A DNA stretch of 64,000 nt from NCBI RefSeq assembly GCF_030718085.1, contig NZ_JAVAJF010000001.1, positions 1,984,001 to 2,048,000 of the forward strand, in the 5' to 3' direction. Shown piece by piece: positions 1 to 9,016 of this stretch. The translations under genes were made by a program, and so were the position numbers. Source of the stretch: Marinobacter sp. MDS2. GTDB taxonomy: Bacteria; Pseudomonadota; Gammaproteobacteria; Pseudomonadales; Oleiphilaceae. Each line of letters starts with the position of its first letter. Position 1 is the first letter of the stretch. The notes under the pieces were generated by a model. That model was given only the letters and a program-made list of their open reading frames with translations. It did not search any database and was not told where the DNA came from.

Positions 1-1141
1 CGACCAGTTTATTACCGACCGCATTGAGGGGGTTCGGGGTTGCCTGATCGATCTTCAGCGGCTGTGTTCCTACGGTCAATTCCAACTGGAAGAACACCTG
101 CTGACGGTACGGGAAATGCTGGCGGGTATCGGCGAGGCCCACAGTGCCTTCAACACCGCGTTGAAACTTCAACAAGAAGGCATCAACGCCCGCTTTGTGG
201 ATCTGACCGGCTGGCGTGACAGCGAGCTGCTTCCGCTCGATGAAAAGCTGCAACAGGCGTTCGATAATGTAGACCTGAGCCGCGAACTGCCGATCGTGAC
301 CGGTTACGCCCAGTGCAAAGAAGGCCTGATGCGTACCTTCGATCGTGGCTACAGCGAGATGACGTTCAGCCGCATTGCCGTCATGACCAACGCGTGCGAA
401 GCGATCATCCACAAGGAGTACCACCTGAGCTCTGCGGACCCGAATATCGTCGGCGAAGACAAAGTGGTTCCGCTGGGTCGCACCAACTACGACGTAGCCG
501 ACCAGCTGGCGAACCTGGGTATGGAAGCGATCCACCCTCGTGCCGGTAAGGGCTTGCGCCAAAACGAGATCCCGCTGCGGGTGATGAACACGTTTGAGCC
601 AGAGCACACCGGTACGCTGATCACCGGCGATTACGTCAGTGAAAAGCCGCAGGTTGAAATCATTGCCGGTGCCAAGGGTGTTTTTGCCATCGAAGTGTTC
701 GATCAGGACATGCAAGGTGAGCCGGGCTCTGACCGTGCTTTGCTGGATATCCTGTCCCGCTACAAGGTGCGCTTTATCTCCAAAGACACCAACGCCAATA
801 CCATTACCCACTACGTGGATACCACGCTTAAGCATGTGAAGCGGGTGGTGAAAGCGATGGAAGAAGCCTTCCCGAATGCTGAGCTGAGCACCCGAAAGGT
901 GGCTTTGGTTTCCGCCATTGGCAGTGATATGAAAGTGCCGGGAATTCTGGCGCGTTCAGTCAAGTCGCTGGCAGATAAAGGCATCAGCGTACTGGCGATT
1001 CACCAGTGCATGCGTCAGGTGGACATCCAGTTCGTGATCGACGAAGACCACTATGACTCTGCAATCTCGGCGTTGCACGGTGCGCTTATCGAGCCCCACA
1101 ACCACGAGTACGCGATTGTTGCGGCGTCTGAGACGCCCTGA
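1..1141 (+). CDS. ask_ect: Aspartate kinase, ectoine-pathway type (3' part)
   Basis: The reading frame is open from base 2, so the gene starts upstream and only the last ~379 residues are here. It phosphorylates L-aspartate, feeding aspartate-semialdehyde to ectoine (and lysine/threonine) synthesis in the cytoplasm. The kinase-domain end carries VPLGRTNYDVADQL and EAIHPRAGKGLR, followed by tandem ACT regulatory domains (EIIAGAKGVFAIEV and KVALVSAIGSDMKVPG). This wording matches the Ask_Ect branch found beside ectABC rather than ordinary LysC; ectABC would be expected just upstream, outside the window. Followed by two hairpins. Branch assignment is from memory of the family. Confidence 0.8.
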   Translation, partial: DQFITDRIEGVRGCLIDLQRLCSYGQFQLEEHLLTVREMLAGIGEAHSAFNTALKLQQEGINARFVDLTGWRDSELLPLDEKLQQAFDNVDLSRELPIVTGYAQCKEGLMRTFDRGYSEMTFSRIAVMTNACEAIIHKEYHLSSADPNIVGEDKVVPLGRTNYDVADQLANLGMEAIHPRAGKGLRQNEIPLRVMNTFEPEHTGTLITGDYVSEKPQVEIIAGAKGVFAIEVFDQDMQGEPGSDRALLDILSRYKVRFISKDTNANTITHYVDTTLKHVKRVVKAMEEAFPNAELSTRKVALVSAIGSDMKVPGILARSVKSLADKGISVLAIHQCMRQVDIQFVIDEDHYDSAISALHGALIEPHNHEYAIVAASETP

Positions 1142-1144
1142 AAA

Positions 1145-1183
1145 TTACCCGCAGACGAACACGGTCGCTTCGTCTGCGGGTAA
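1145..1183 (+). terminator. Strong hairpin after aspartokinase
   Basis: Perfect 15-bp stem (1145-1159 with 1169-1183) and a 9-nt loop. There is no U-run on the plus side, but the minus-strand reading ends in a short T-run, so it may act on both strands between the convergent aspartokinase and tag genes. Confidence 0.7.
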
Positions 1184-1203
1184 TGGAGGTTGTCTTGCCT
1201 CCC

Positions 1204-1252
1204 GATCGGACACCCGGTCGGCCGTTTAATAGATGGCCGGGTGTGTCCGATC
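1204..1252. terminator. Second hairpin between convergent genes
   Basis: GATCGGACAC (1204-1213) pairs with GTGTCCGATC (1243-1252), with further G+C pairing inside. It is the second stem-loop in tandem before the end of tag, with no clear U-run. Probably an auxiliary terminator or mRNA 3' stabiliser. Confidence 0.45.
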
Positions 1253-1293
1253 ACCTCTTCCCGAGGTTCCTTCTCTGTTTTTCTCTCCGAAAC

Positions 1294-1878
1294 TTAAAGC
1301 CATAAGGCTTTGCATTCTTGATGCGCTTTGCAGCTAACCAGATGGTCATTGACCATGCCGGTGGCCTGCATGAAGGCGTAGACGATGGTCGGGCCTACAA
1401 AATTGAAACCGGCTTTTTTCAAGGCTTTTGACATAGCTTCCGATTCGGGCGTGGTAACCGGGACTTCTTCAATCGAGCGCCAGTGGTTTTGTATCGGGCG
1501 ATGATTCACGAATTTCCAAAGGAATTTTGAAAACTCTACGCCCTGCTCTTGCAGTGCCAGGTAGGCGCGTGCGTTTCGAATGATGGATTGCACCTTCAGG
1601 CGGTTGCGGACGATACCAGGGTCATTCAGCAGTCGGGCTTGATCCTGTTCGGTGAACTGGGCGATCGTTTCCGGATCAAAGTTGGCGTAAGCCGCCCGGT
1701 AGGAGTCGTGTTTTCGTAAAATGGTTAACCAGCTGAGCCCGGCTTGCTGGCCGTCCAAGCATAACTTCTCAAACAAGGCCTGATCGTCATGCTCGGGTCT
1801 GCCCCAGACCGTATCGTGGTAATGCACGTAGAGCGGGTCTGTGCCGCACCATGGGCATCGCTGCTGAGTGTCCGGCAT
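1294..1878 (-). CDS. tag: DNA-3-methyladenine glycosylase I
   Basis: 194 residues, the normal length for Tag. The enzyme excises 3-methyladenine from alkylated DNA in base-excision repair. The N-terminus has the family's zinc-binding start (RCPWCGTDPLYVHYHDTVWG), then the helix-hairpin-helix glycosylase core with LCLDGQQAGLSWLTILRKH and KKAGFNFVGPTIVYAFMQA, and a C-terminal NDHLVSC segment. Start ATG at 1878 is chosen because GGAG lies just upstream and the family begins near this point; a longer in-frame start at 1929 would overlap the upstream gene. It follows the phosphopantetheinyl transferase by 8 nt, so pdxH, the transferase and tag look like one operon. Confidence 0.92.
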   Translation of the reverse strand: MPDTQQRCPWCGTDPLYVHYHDTVWGRPEHDDQALFEKLCLDGQQAGLSWLTILRKHDSYRAAYANFDPETIAQFTEQDQARLLNDPGIVRNRLKVQSIIRNARAYLALQEQGVEFSKFLWKFVNHRPIQNHWRSIEEVPVTTPESEAMSKALKKAGFNFVGPTIVYAFMQATGMVNDHLVSCKAHQECKALWL

Positions 1879-1886
1879 GGTTGCTC

Positions 1887-2648
1887 CTAGCGTTTGGCTC
1901 GAATCGTCCGATGGTAGAGTGGGTCCCAAATGGTGTCCAGAGGCTCTGCCGGTGCCAGGTTATAATCCTCCGGTGGTGGCTCCAGCAAGGTAACGGCCGG
2001 CCAGTTTGCTTCCCGGTCGGGGTCGTTGGTCTGATACACCAGTGTGGAAAGAAACCCTTCGACGTAACAGCAGCAGCTTTGCCATTGTCGATCGGGTTGG
2101 TCGCCATACAGCTCAAAGTCTTTTCGGACTTCCAGTGTTTGCAGGTTGCCGGCAATACCCCGGCGTGTGGCCTTTAGCCAAGCTTCTTTCAGCGTCCAGA
2201 CCTTCAGGAAACTGTAGGGGTCGTTTGCCCGCAGCAACCACTCTTGCTCAACGGGCGAAAACCAACGTTTGGCAACGCCCTGCCAATTCGGCTTGCGCTG
2301 GCTGGGTTCCACATCGATGCCCAAAGGCGTTGAACCGATCGCAACGGCGTTGAGGCCCTGGCTGTGGCTGAGTGACAGGTGCCAGCCAGCCGGAAACCGT
2401 GAGGCTATGGGGCGGCCATTGACCGGTTGGCACTGGTCCGCGGGCTTGTTGCTGATTTTGCTCAAGCCTTGGCGAATCAACCAGCGGCTGGACAAATATT
2501 CACCGCGGCGTGGGCCATCCAGTGTTGCCAGGGTATTTCGCTCATACACCGTCAGCCAGTCTGGCAAAGCATCCGGTACGCGGGATATTTGATGGCACAG
2601 CCAGATTTGTGGTGTGTCAGGGTTGCAAGCGTTGGATTGTCCAGGCAT
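1887..2648 (-). CDS. 4'-phosphopantetheinyl transferase (Sfp/AcpT type)
   Basis: 253 residues. Transfers phosphopantetheine from CoA to a serine of acyl- or peptidyl-carrier proteins. The Sfp-type signature is visible in order: LGIDVEPSQRK (the Mg-binding D and E), then FSPVEQEWL and WTLKEAWLKATRRG. An upstream GRPIASRFPAGWHLSLSHS segment matches the family's substrate-binding region. The start at 2648 lies inside the end of pdxH (32-nt overlap), suggesting translational coupling. No PKS/NRPS cluster is visible in this window, so its carrier protein is unknown. Confidence 0.85.
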   Translation of the reverse strand: MPGQSNACNPDTPQIWLCHQISRVPDALPDWLTVYERNTLATLDGPRRGEYLSSRWLIRQGLSKISNKPADQCQPVNGRPIASRFPAGWHLSLSHSQGLNAVAIGSTPLGIDVEPSQRKPNWQGVAKRWFSPVEQEWLLRANDPYSFLKVWTLKEAWLKATRRGIAGNLQTLEVRKDFELYGDQPDRQWQSCCCYVEGFLSTLVYQTNDPDREANWPAVTLLEPPPEDYNLAPAEPLDTIWDPLYHRTIRAKR

Positions 2649-3252
2649 CCGCTTCTCTTACGTATTCAAATCGGTCGTGAAGTCGGCTGGGTCGTCCTTG
2701 CCAGAATTCGATTCGCTCCGGAACCACTCGGTATCCACCCCAGAAATCAGGAAGAGGAATTTCGCCAGAGCTGAATTTGCGTTTCATTTCCGCCACTTTT
2801 TGCTCGAGCAAACCTCGTGAGGTAATCGCCTTGCTTTGTTCGGAAACCCAGGCGCCGATCTGGCTGCCCCGGGGTCTTGAGGTGAAGTACCTCAGTGATT
2901 CCGATTTGCTGACTTTCTCAACCGTGCCTTGAATCCGAACCTGACGGTTCAGGCCAATCCACGGGAACAGCAGCGCGGCGCGCGGGTTATCTTCGAGTTC
3001 CCGGGCTTTACGGCTGCTGTAATTGGTGTAAAAAACGAAGCCGCGTTCGTCGAAATACTTCAGAAGCACGGTTCGTATATCCGGCATCTGGTCGGCGCCG
3101 CTGGTGGCCAGGGACATGGCGTTAGGTTCCAGAATGCCAGCCCTGCGGCTGTCTTCAAACCAATTCTGGAATTGAACGATGGGGTCGTCATGCAGGTGTT
3201 CCAGGTCCAGGCCTTCACTTTCAAAGTCCCGACGCATATCGCCGATATCCAT
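2617..3252 (-). CDS. pdxH: Pyridoxamine 5'-phosphate oxidase
   Basis: 211 residues, the usual PdxH length. FMN enzyme that oxidises PNP or PMP to pyridoxal 5'-phosphate, the last step of B6 synthesis and salvage. Visible family blocks: MSLATSGADQMPDIRTVLLK (FMN domain), FVFYTNYSSRKARELEDNP, ALLFPWIGLNRQVRIQG, and the C-terminal FWQGRPSRLHDRFEY. ATG 3252 is chosen for its GGAGA upstream and because MDIGDMRRDFESEGL is the typical beginning; 39 extra codons upstream look non-coding. First gene of the minus-strand operon, divergent from the DUF748 gene. Confidence 0.93.
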   Translation of the reverse strand: MDIGDMRRDFESEGLDLEHLHDDPIVQFQNWFEDSRRAGILEPNAMSLATSGADQMPDIRTVLLKYFDERGFVFYTNYSSRKARELEDNPRAALLFPWIGLNRQVRIQGTVEKVSKSESLRYFTSRPRGSQIGAWVSEQSKAITSRGLLEQKVAEMKRKFSSGEIPLPDFWGGYRVVPERIEFWQGRPSRLHDRFEYVREADAWTIQRLQP

Positions 3253-3404
3253 ACAGCTTTCTCCGTTGGCGGTCACAGGAGTCGTAAGGTGTTGAGGATA
3301 TCCGGTTCGGCGGCGGCTGTCAGGTTTGGCTGACAAGGCCGGGGTGTGAGCGCTATGCTTGGGAGACAATCATCGTGTGACCAGATCGGGTAAGGGAGTA
3401 ATTT

Positions 3405-6215
3405 GTGGGCCAATCGTCGGCAGGAAGTCATAAGGTCAGAAACCTGTTGGTCGGGGTGTCTGTTTTGCTGGTGCTGTATGCGCTGGCAGGTTTCCTGATG
3501 CTGCCCTGGTGGCTTGAAAAAGAGCTTCCGAACCAATTGCAAGAGAGAATGGGGTGGCAGGCCCAGGTTTCGGATATCCGCTTCAACCCGTTTTTATTCA
3601 GCCTGGAGGCGGATGCGTTTTCGGCGCTGGATAACGACGACAGGCCGGTTGCCGCATTTGAGCAGTTGCGGGTCAATCTGGATGTGTTGCAGCTTGCCAG
3701 AGGGGTGGTCGGATTCGATGAAATACGCCTGACCAAACCCGATGTGCGATTGGATCTTCTGGAGGACTATTCCGTCAATTTTGCCCGGGACTGGAAGCGT
3801 GCGAATCCTGAGCTGGCAGAGGATACATCTGAGCCTGATGCGGCAGAAACCGACCCGCCAAAGCTCTACTTCGGGCACTTGGCCATTGAAGAAGGCCGCT
3901 TGTTGTTCCGGGATTTTACTCAGAACGACACCGTCGAATTGCAGATTGAACCGTTAGATCTCTCCGTTGACGATCTGGCTACCTGGTCGCGGGGTGAAGA
4001 CGATAGCCGCTACTCCATTATTGCTGCCATTGGCGATCAAATCCTCGAATGGGAGGGCGAACTGAGCCTCAACCCGCTGTATTCCGAGGGGCATGTCCGG
4101 TTTTCCGACATCAATTATCAAACTTTGGCCAAGTATCTTACACCGCACCTGCCCTGGGCGTTAAAGGCGGGGCGGGTCACGGTTGAATCGGACTATTGGC
4201 TGTCGAACGAAGGTGGTTTTCAACTGGAAACCTCGAACGGCAAGTTAGAGCTCAAACAGCTGGCGTTGGCTCTGGCCGAGGATATTGAGGAGCCTGCGCT
4301 GAGCCTCGAAGCCTTGTCGGTAGACGGCATAGGCTTTGATCTGGCCGCGCAACGGGCGCGGGTCGGCATGGTGACGATCGAGCAGCCGTTCGTTTCAGCA
4401 ACCCGGCGAGCTGATGGCCGTCTTGACTGGCAAGCCTCGTTGTCGTCCGACGAAGCAAAGTCGGAGGCGGATGGAACGCAAAACGCCGGGCAAGGGTTCC
4501 GATGGGAGGTGCAAGGCGTTGAGTTAACGAAAGGCCGTTTGTTTTGGCGAGACGAGGCTGCGGCACAGCCCGCGGAGCTGGAGTTGCTGGATCTCGCCGT
4601 CACCTTGGGCGAGCTTTCCCACAGAACAGATGAGCCCGCGGCCTACGAGCTATCCACCCGACTGGCCAGTGGTGGCCAAATTACCGCTAAGGGCCAACTT
4701 ACTCCCACTCCGTTCAATTTTGAAGCGGCTTTGGCGGGGTCGGGTATTGCTTTGGTGGCCGTTGAGCCCTATATCCAGCTCGGAGCCAATGTTGCGGTAT
4801 CCGATGGCCTGTTGAGCTTTGACGGCAATCTGGATCTGGATGGTCAGGACGCGCCGGTAACCGGTACCTTCAGCGGTTCGGCGCAGGTGACAGACTTTGA
4901 CCTGCGCCTGCCCGATCAGGAGGGCGAGTTGGTAGCCTGGCAACTGCTGCGACTGGCGCCGGTGGAGTTCAACGTTAACCCGGCGCGGTTGGAGATAGGC
5001 ACGGTGACGCTTGAGCAGCCGTCGCTTAATGTGGTTCGTGAGAAAGGTGGTGCCCACAATGTCGAGCGTATTGTTAAATCGGCCCCGGATGCGCAGACCC
5101 CCGAGCCTTCAGGCGATGGCGCAACCAGTGGTCAAGCCGGTGGCGAGCCCGAGTTTATTTTCCGGATTGGCGAGCTGCTCGTTGAGGGCGGGTCGGTGGG
5201 TTACACCGACCGAACGCTCAATCCCGTGTTTACCACCCGTTTCGAGGCGTTGTCCGGTTCTGTCAGCGGTATCAGCAATGTGCCGCCACAGCAGGGACTG
5301 GTGAATCTGAGGGGCGAGCTGGCGGGTGGTGCTCCGGTGACATTCAGAGGCACATTGGGGGCTCTCGGTACGGACGAAACCAGCGATTTAAAGCTCACCA
5401 TGGACGGCTTGGCGTTGCCGGTGCTTTCACCCTATCTTGGCCGTTACCTGGGTTACACCGTGGATGCAGGAAAGCTGGACCTTGAACTGGATTACCAGAT
5501 CACCGGCACGAACTTGAAAGCCTCGAACCATCTGGTTCTTGACCAGATGCGGCTGGGCCAATCGGTTGCCAGCAAAGAGGCCGTCAATGCGCCGGTAAAG
5601 CTGGGGCTGGCTTTACTGACGGATCAACAGGGCATTATCAAAGTGGATTTGCCCGTTGAGGGCGATATGACGAATCCGGATTTCCGCATTGGCCAGGTGG
5701 TGATGCGAACCTTTGTGAATCTGTTGGTCAAGGCGGCAGCGTCACCGTTCAGCATGTTGGGCTCGCTGGCGGATTTTGCCGGTTTCAGCAGTGAGGAGTT
5801 GGGCCGGGTCAGTTTTGTACCCGGAAAAATTGCGCTGGCAGATGGCGAAGCAGAAAAAATCGCCGCCTTGGCCAAGGCGCTGAACGACCGGCCGGATTTA
5901 CTGCTCAGTATTCGCGGAGCGGCAACCCCGAAGGCAGACGGGCTGGAGTTGTTAAAAGAGCGTATGAGGGCAGCGGGTGAGGTCAGCGAACAAGCCTGGG
6001 CCCAAGCACAACGGGAATACCAGGCGGGTGAACGCCAACTGGCACCGGAAGCCTTGAGTCAACTGGCGGCCAAGCGGGGGCAAGCGATTCACCGGCTGTT
6101 GATAGAGACGCACGGGGTGTCCGGTGATCAGCTTTTTTCACTGGATACTCTGCAACAAACGGAGCTGGACGAGCAAGGCAACGTGATCGTGCCCTTCACG
6201 CTGGATGTGCGCTGA
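3405..6215 (+). CDS. DUF748 / AsmA-like envelope protein
   Basis: 936 residues from a GTG start preceded by AAGGGAGT. An N-terminal membrane segment (residues ~9-30, LLVGVSVLLVLYALAGFLML) is followed by a long periplasmic region rich in beta-strand repeats with recurring patterns such as EIGTVTLEQPSLNVVREKGG and RIGELLVEGGSVGYTDRTLN. This is the DUF748 architecture, related to AsmA/TamB-type proteins that are thought to bridge lipids between envelope membranes; the specific role here is not known. The C-terminus has a charged helical region (about residues 800-900). yfbR starts 24 nt downstream, so they were probably co-transcribed before the island inserted. Confidence 0.8.
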   Translation: MGQSSAGSHKVRNLLVGVSVLLVLYALAGFLMLPWWLEKELPNQLQERMGWQAQVSDIRFNPFLFSLEADAFSALDNDDRPVAAFEQLRVNLDVLQLARGVVGFDEIRLTKPDVRLDLLEDYSVNFARDWKRANPELAEDTSEPDAAETDPPKLYFGHLAIEEGRLLFRDFTQNDTVELQIEPLDLSVDDLATWSRGEDDSRYSIIAAIGDQILEWEGELSLNPLYSEGHVRFSDINYQTLAKYLTPHLPWALKAGRVTVESDYWLSNEGGFQLETSNGKLELKQLALALAEDIEEPALSLEALSVDGIGFDLAAQRARVGMVTIEQPFVSATRRADGRLDWQASLSSDEAKSEADGTQNAGQGFRWEVQGVELTKGRLFWRDEAAAQPAELELLDLAVTLGELSHRTDEPAAYELSTRLASGGQITAKGQLTPTPFNFEAALAGSGIALVAVEPYIQLGANVAVSDGLLSFDGNLDLDGQDAPVTGTFSGSAQVTDFDLRLPDQEGELVAWQLLRLAPVEFNVNPARLEIGTVTLEQPSLNVVREKGGAHNVERIVKSAPDAQTPEPSGDGATSGQAGGEPEFIFRIGELLVEGGSVGYTDRTLNPVFTTRFEALSGSVSGISNVPPQQGLVNLRGELAGGAPVTFRGTLGALGTDETSDLKLTMDGLALPVLSPYLGRYLGYTVDAGKLDLELDYQITGTNLKASNHLVLDQMRLGQSVASKEAVNAPVKLGLALLTDQQGIIKVDLPVEGDMTNPDFRIGQVVMRTFVNLLVKAAASPFSMLGSLADFAGFSSEELGRVSFVPGKIALADGEAEKIAALAKALNDRPDLLLSIRGAATPKADGLELLKERMRAAGEVSEQAWAQAQREYQAGERQLAPEALSQLAAKRGQAIHRLLIETHGVSGDQLFSLDTLQQTELDEQGNVIVPFTLDVR

Positions 6216-6239
6216 TTGCGACCTGACAGGAAACCTGGA

Positions 6240-6488
6240 ATGAGTCTGAACAAAACGGCGGTGAGCCATTTTTTTGCCTATGTGTCCCGGCTGCGCTGGA
6301 TCAAACGCTGGGGCTTGATGCGTAATGCCATTGAAGAAAATGTGGCGACCCACTCGTGGGAAGTGGCCACCATTGCCCATGCGTTGGCGCTGATCCGAAA
6401 CAGCAAATTTGATGGTCAGGTAAACGCTGATCGCGTTGCGACCGCCGCGCTCTATCACGATGCCACTGAAGTGATTACCGGTGATTAG
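6240..6488 (+). pseudogene. yfbR: yfbR 5' fragment, interrupted by the island
   Basis: 82 codons of the HD-domain 5'-deoxynucleotidase YfbR, which removes phosphate from dNMPs. It holds the substrate-binding KRWGLM, the first histidine ligand (THSWEVA) and the [11 protein letters not shown] metal site, then stops with TAG created exactly at the island junction. The rest of the protein, starting MPTPVKYHSK and including the C-terminal aspartate ligand, lies 16 kb away at 22612-22968. The two pieces join in frame if the intervening DNA is removed, so this is a clean insertion and not gene decay. The fragment alone should be inactive. Confidence 0.95.
6480..6485 (+). repeat. Left attachment hexamer GGTGAT
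   Basis: Codons G-D of the yfbR metal site. Near-direct repeat of GGCGAT at 22606-22611. It is immediately followed by TAGATCTA, a palindrome seen again at 6530-6537. Confidence 0.75.
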
Positions 6489-6512
6489 ATCTAAAAAAAA
6501 TTTGTGTAACAC

Positions 6513-6541
6513 TTGTATTTATTTCTAAATAGATCTATAGT
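6513..6541 (+). promoter_or_regulatory. Sigma-70-like promoter at island left end
   Basis: TTGTAT (6513-6518), 17-nt spacer, TATAGT (6536-6541), 27 nt before the start of the island yfbR-like gene. It lies wholly within the element, so the replacement nucleotidase would not depend on host transcription. Confidence 0.5.
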
Positions 6542-6567
6542 GTAATAACTGTCGGATTCAAAGAGTT

Positions 6568-7173
6568 ATGAACATGGTCAGACAAAGCGCCTTTCTTGCC
6601 TGGATTTTCAGAATGCCTCTGATCAAGCGCTGGGGCTTGATGCACTGCGTAAGGCCCGAGAACGTCGCAGAGCATAGTCATCAAGTTGCAGTCATCGCGC
6701 ATTTGCTGTGCGTGATTAGAAACGAGCGATACGGCGGTAACCTAAATCCAGACAAGGCTGCAACTGTCGCGATCTTTCACGAGGTGTCTGAAACGAAGCT
6801 TCAGGATCAGAATCATGTTGTGAAGTACCACAATGCTGAATTCACGGAGCAGTATAAGAAGCTGGAATTGCTGGCTGAGCAGGAATGTATTGACTCGCTT
6901 CCTGCTGACTTACAAAAGCACTACAAGCAGCTCGTAATACAAGAAGAGGTTGATTCGGACTATAAGCAAATCGTAAAAGCTGCGGACATCATTTCGGCTT
7001 ATTTAAAAGTGCTTGATGAGCAAAAGTTCGGGAACGTAGCGGAATTTGAGGGAGTCCGGAAGAGCACAGAAGCTCGGATTGATGCGATCAAGAAAAATTG
7101 TCCGGAAGTTCAAGATGTCTTGGATGTTTTTGTGAAGAGCTGCCTCCTTCCAGTTGACGATATATCAAACTAA
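6568..7173 (+). CDS. Island-encoded YfbR-like HD-domain nucleotidase
   Basis: 201 residues, full length for YfbR, so this gene could replace the yfbR that the island splits. Conserved family features: KRWGLM (R21, W22), H36 in AEHSHQVA, H71, E75, D80 and D140 in VKAADIISAYLK. The HD motif itself is H71-E72 (FHEVSE) instead of H-D, and the TGDLPTPVKY-type loop of YfbR is replaced by LQDQNHVVKY. Start ATG 6568 has only a weak AAAGAG upstream; ATG 6574 is possible. It stands alone between the left end and the recombinase operon, whose own RBS begins right after its stop. Likely a 5'-deoxynucleotidase, but the D-to-E change may alter metal use or substrate. Confidence 0.8.
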   Translation: MNMVRQSAFLAWIFRMPLIKRWGLMHCVRPENVAEHSHQVAVIAHLLCVIRNERYGGNLNPDKAATVAIFHEVSETKLQDQNHVVKYHNAEFTEQYKKLELLAEQECIDSLPADLQKHYKQLVIQEEVDSDYKQIVKAADIISAYLKVLDEQKFGNVAEFEGVRKSTEARIDAIKKNCPEVQDVLDVFVKSCLLPVDDISN

Positions 7174-7183
7174 TGGAGGCATT

Positions 7184-9016
7184 ATGAACTATTCGGAGTT
7201 CGCTACAGAGTTACGAGCAATCGCAAGGATCAAGCCAGACCGACACGCAGCGACAGCGCTCTTGGAGTTTTGTCAGGCAAAGTTTGGAGATGATCAAATC
7301 CCTGCCCAGCTCGGTCTGTGGGAATTTTCCGAATTTGTGGAGATGCTCAGTGCGTCAAAGACAGAAATGCAGGCATACAGTTTTAGTACGGCTTCGCGAC
7401 GATTCTGTCGAATTATCGAAAGTGACGGAGTTAGGTTCAAGACATCTCCTCAAAACTGGAAGACTCCGCCAAAGCCTGATCGAGACAGCTTTGATTCACT
7501 CTCTCGCGAAGACTATGAGAAGCTCTGTGATTATCTCAGCATAGTCATTGATCGAATGAGAGACCGTATTCGACTCGTTACAGAGGCAGAGTCACATACT
7601 TTCAAGGGTGAGTTGACTGGAGAAGCTTTTGCGCGGCGTGAAAGGCCTTTTTCGAAGTATCAAGTTACCTTGGTTGATGCTGTATCAGTGCTGTTGGAAG
7701 CTTTTCCTGACTTTCCCATCGAGTGCGAAATGGAGGATCTGCTTGAACATGGAAAATACGGCATAAATAGCTCAAAAGTAGATTATGCTGGCATGAATAA
7801 TGCTGTCAAAGTGTTGCGAAAGCGTTTCACAATGCAGCGAATGAAGTACTTTTTACCCGCCTTGTCTGATGGCCCTGATTTATCCTTTCAGGACGTCGCT
7901 GACATTTTGCTGCCATCTGAAGAAGAGGCAGCTGCGATTCGTAAAGCAATTTGCCTGGAAACCGGCTGGTCACCAGATCTCGTTGCCAATATCGATCCTC
8001 ATGATTTTGCGTTTCAAGAGATTGATCCGACTAGTGACATCGTTTGCATAAAAACATTCAAAGAAAAAGGTACACAGCGTGGCGAGGCTTATACAGAAGC
8101 TAAGGTGATGGTCGCCTTGTCAAGCAAATCGAAGCCTGATAGTGCTTATAATTTGATCAAGCTCTGGTTGCAGCGAACCAAGATGCTTAGGAAGACTCAG
8201 CTCTTTCGGAAGCTGGTTGATGATCACGGCTTCGAACCCTTTTTCGTTGTCGCCTCGCAGATTACGAACTTGACAAAAAACAACGCTGGTCGTCTTCGGT
8301 TTTTGCACCCTAAAGCTGAAAAGGGCCGCAACAATACGGCTCTCAACCGGATCTATAAAAAAACTCTTGGCATAACGCTTGATGAAAGGCAGCTTCGCCC
8401 GACCCACTTGTATTTTCGCCTGAAAGATCACGGTGTCCCTTTCGCGCTCATGGTTACACTCTTTGGCCACTCCTACAGCTCCATTACAGATGAAGTCTAT
8501 CGATCAGGTAAAGCATTTGAGCAGGATCGAAAAGATCGTTTGTCAGCTGCCCTTAACGAAATTGAGGAGTCAATTTCCGATGGAAGCTTTGCTGGTCAAT
8601 TGATACCGCTAAGAGAACAAAAAACGATGGAGGACAAAGTCTTTACCGTATTCTCCGATCATTCGAATGAAAACCCCATAGCTGTTTGTTCAGACCCCTT
8701 CAATCCCTCTTGGCCAGGCCATGATCGTCGCGTTAGTTCCGGAAAACGTTGTAAAGCTTTCAGCAAATGTTTGCTCTGCTCGAAGAGCCGGGTTTTTAGC
8801 AACAACCTTCCGTTCGTCGTCGACCGGTATTTGTATCTCGAAAAACTGAGTCGGTCTCTGCGGGAAGATCAGTTTTCCATACATAATGACGAGTACCGTG
8901 CGGCTAAACATGTTGTCGAAATGTGGCCCTATCAAGAAGACGTTGAAGATGCAAAGGAACGAACTTTTCTAGAGGGACACATTCTGCCGCCAGTGTTGAT
9001 GGGAGACGCCCTATGA
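7184..9016 (+). CDS. Large tyrosine-recombinase-like protein, degenerate active site
   Basis: 610 residues from ATG 7184 (GGAGG at 7175-7179; a TTG 30 nt upstream would overlap the previous gene). The C-terminal half resembles a tyrosine recombinase: LRPTHLYFRLKDHG, then LFGHSYSSITDEVY with GH (~428) and a candidate tyrosine nucleophile (~439). The first catalytic arginine, normally in a TGxRxxE motif, is absent: the matching place reads LETGWSPDLVAN. A cysteine-rich tail follows (RCKAFSKCLLCSKSR, ~525-540), possibly zinc-binding. It is the first gene of the operon and overlaps the next by ATGA. It may be a structural or accessory recombinase subunit, comparable in position to large recombinases of Tn554 or Gamma-Mobile-Trio elements; exact family not established. 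Confidence 0.65.
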   Translation: MNYSEFATELRAIARIKPDRHAATALLEFCQAKFGDDQIPAQLGLWEFSEFVEMLSASKTEMQAYSFSTASRRFCRIIESDGVRFKTSPQNWKTPPKPDRDSFDSLSREDYEKLCDYLSIVIDRMRDRIRLVTEAESHTFKGELTGEAFARRERPFSKYQVTLVDAVSVLLEAFPDFPIECEMEDLLEHGKYGINSSKVDYAGMNNAVKVLRKRFTMQRMKYFLPALSDGPDLSFQDVADILLPSEEEAAAIRKAICLETGWSPDLVANIDPHDFAFQEIDPTSDIVCIKTFKEKGTQRGEAYTEAKVMVALSSKSKPDSAYNLIKLWLQRTKMLRKTQLFRKLVDDHGFEPFFVVASQITNLTKNNAGRLRFLHPKAEKGRNNTALNRIYKKTLGITLDERQLRPTHLYFRLKDHGVPFALMVTLFGHSYSSITDEVYRSGKAFEQDRKDRLSAALNEIEESISDGSFAGQLIPLREQKTMEDKVFTVFSDHSNENPIAVCSDPFNPSWPGHDRRVSSGKRCKAFSKCLLCSKSRVFSNNLPFVVDRYLYLEKLSRSLREDQFSIHNDEYRAAKHVVEMWPYQEDVEDAKERTFLEGHILPPVLMGDAL

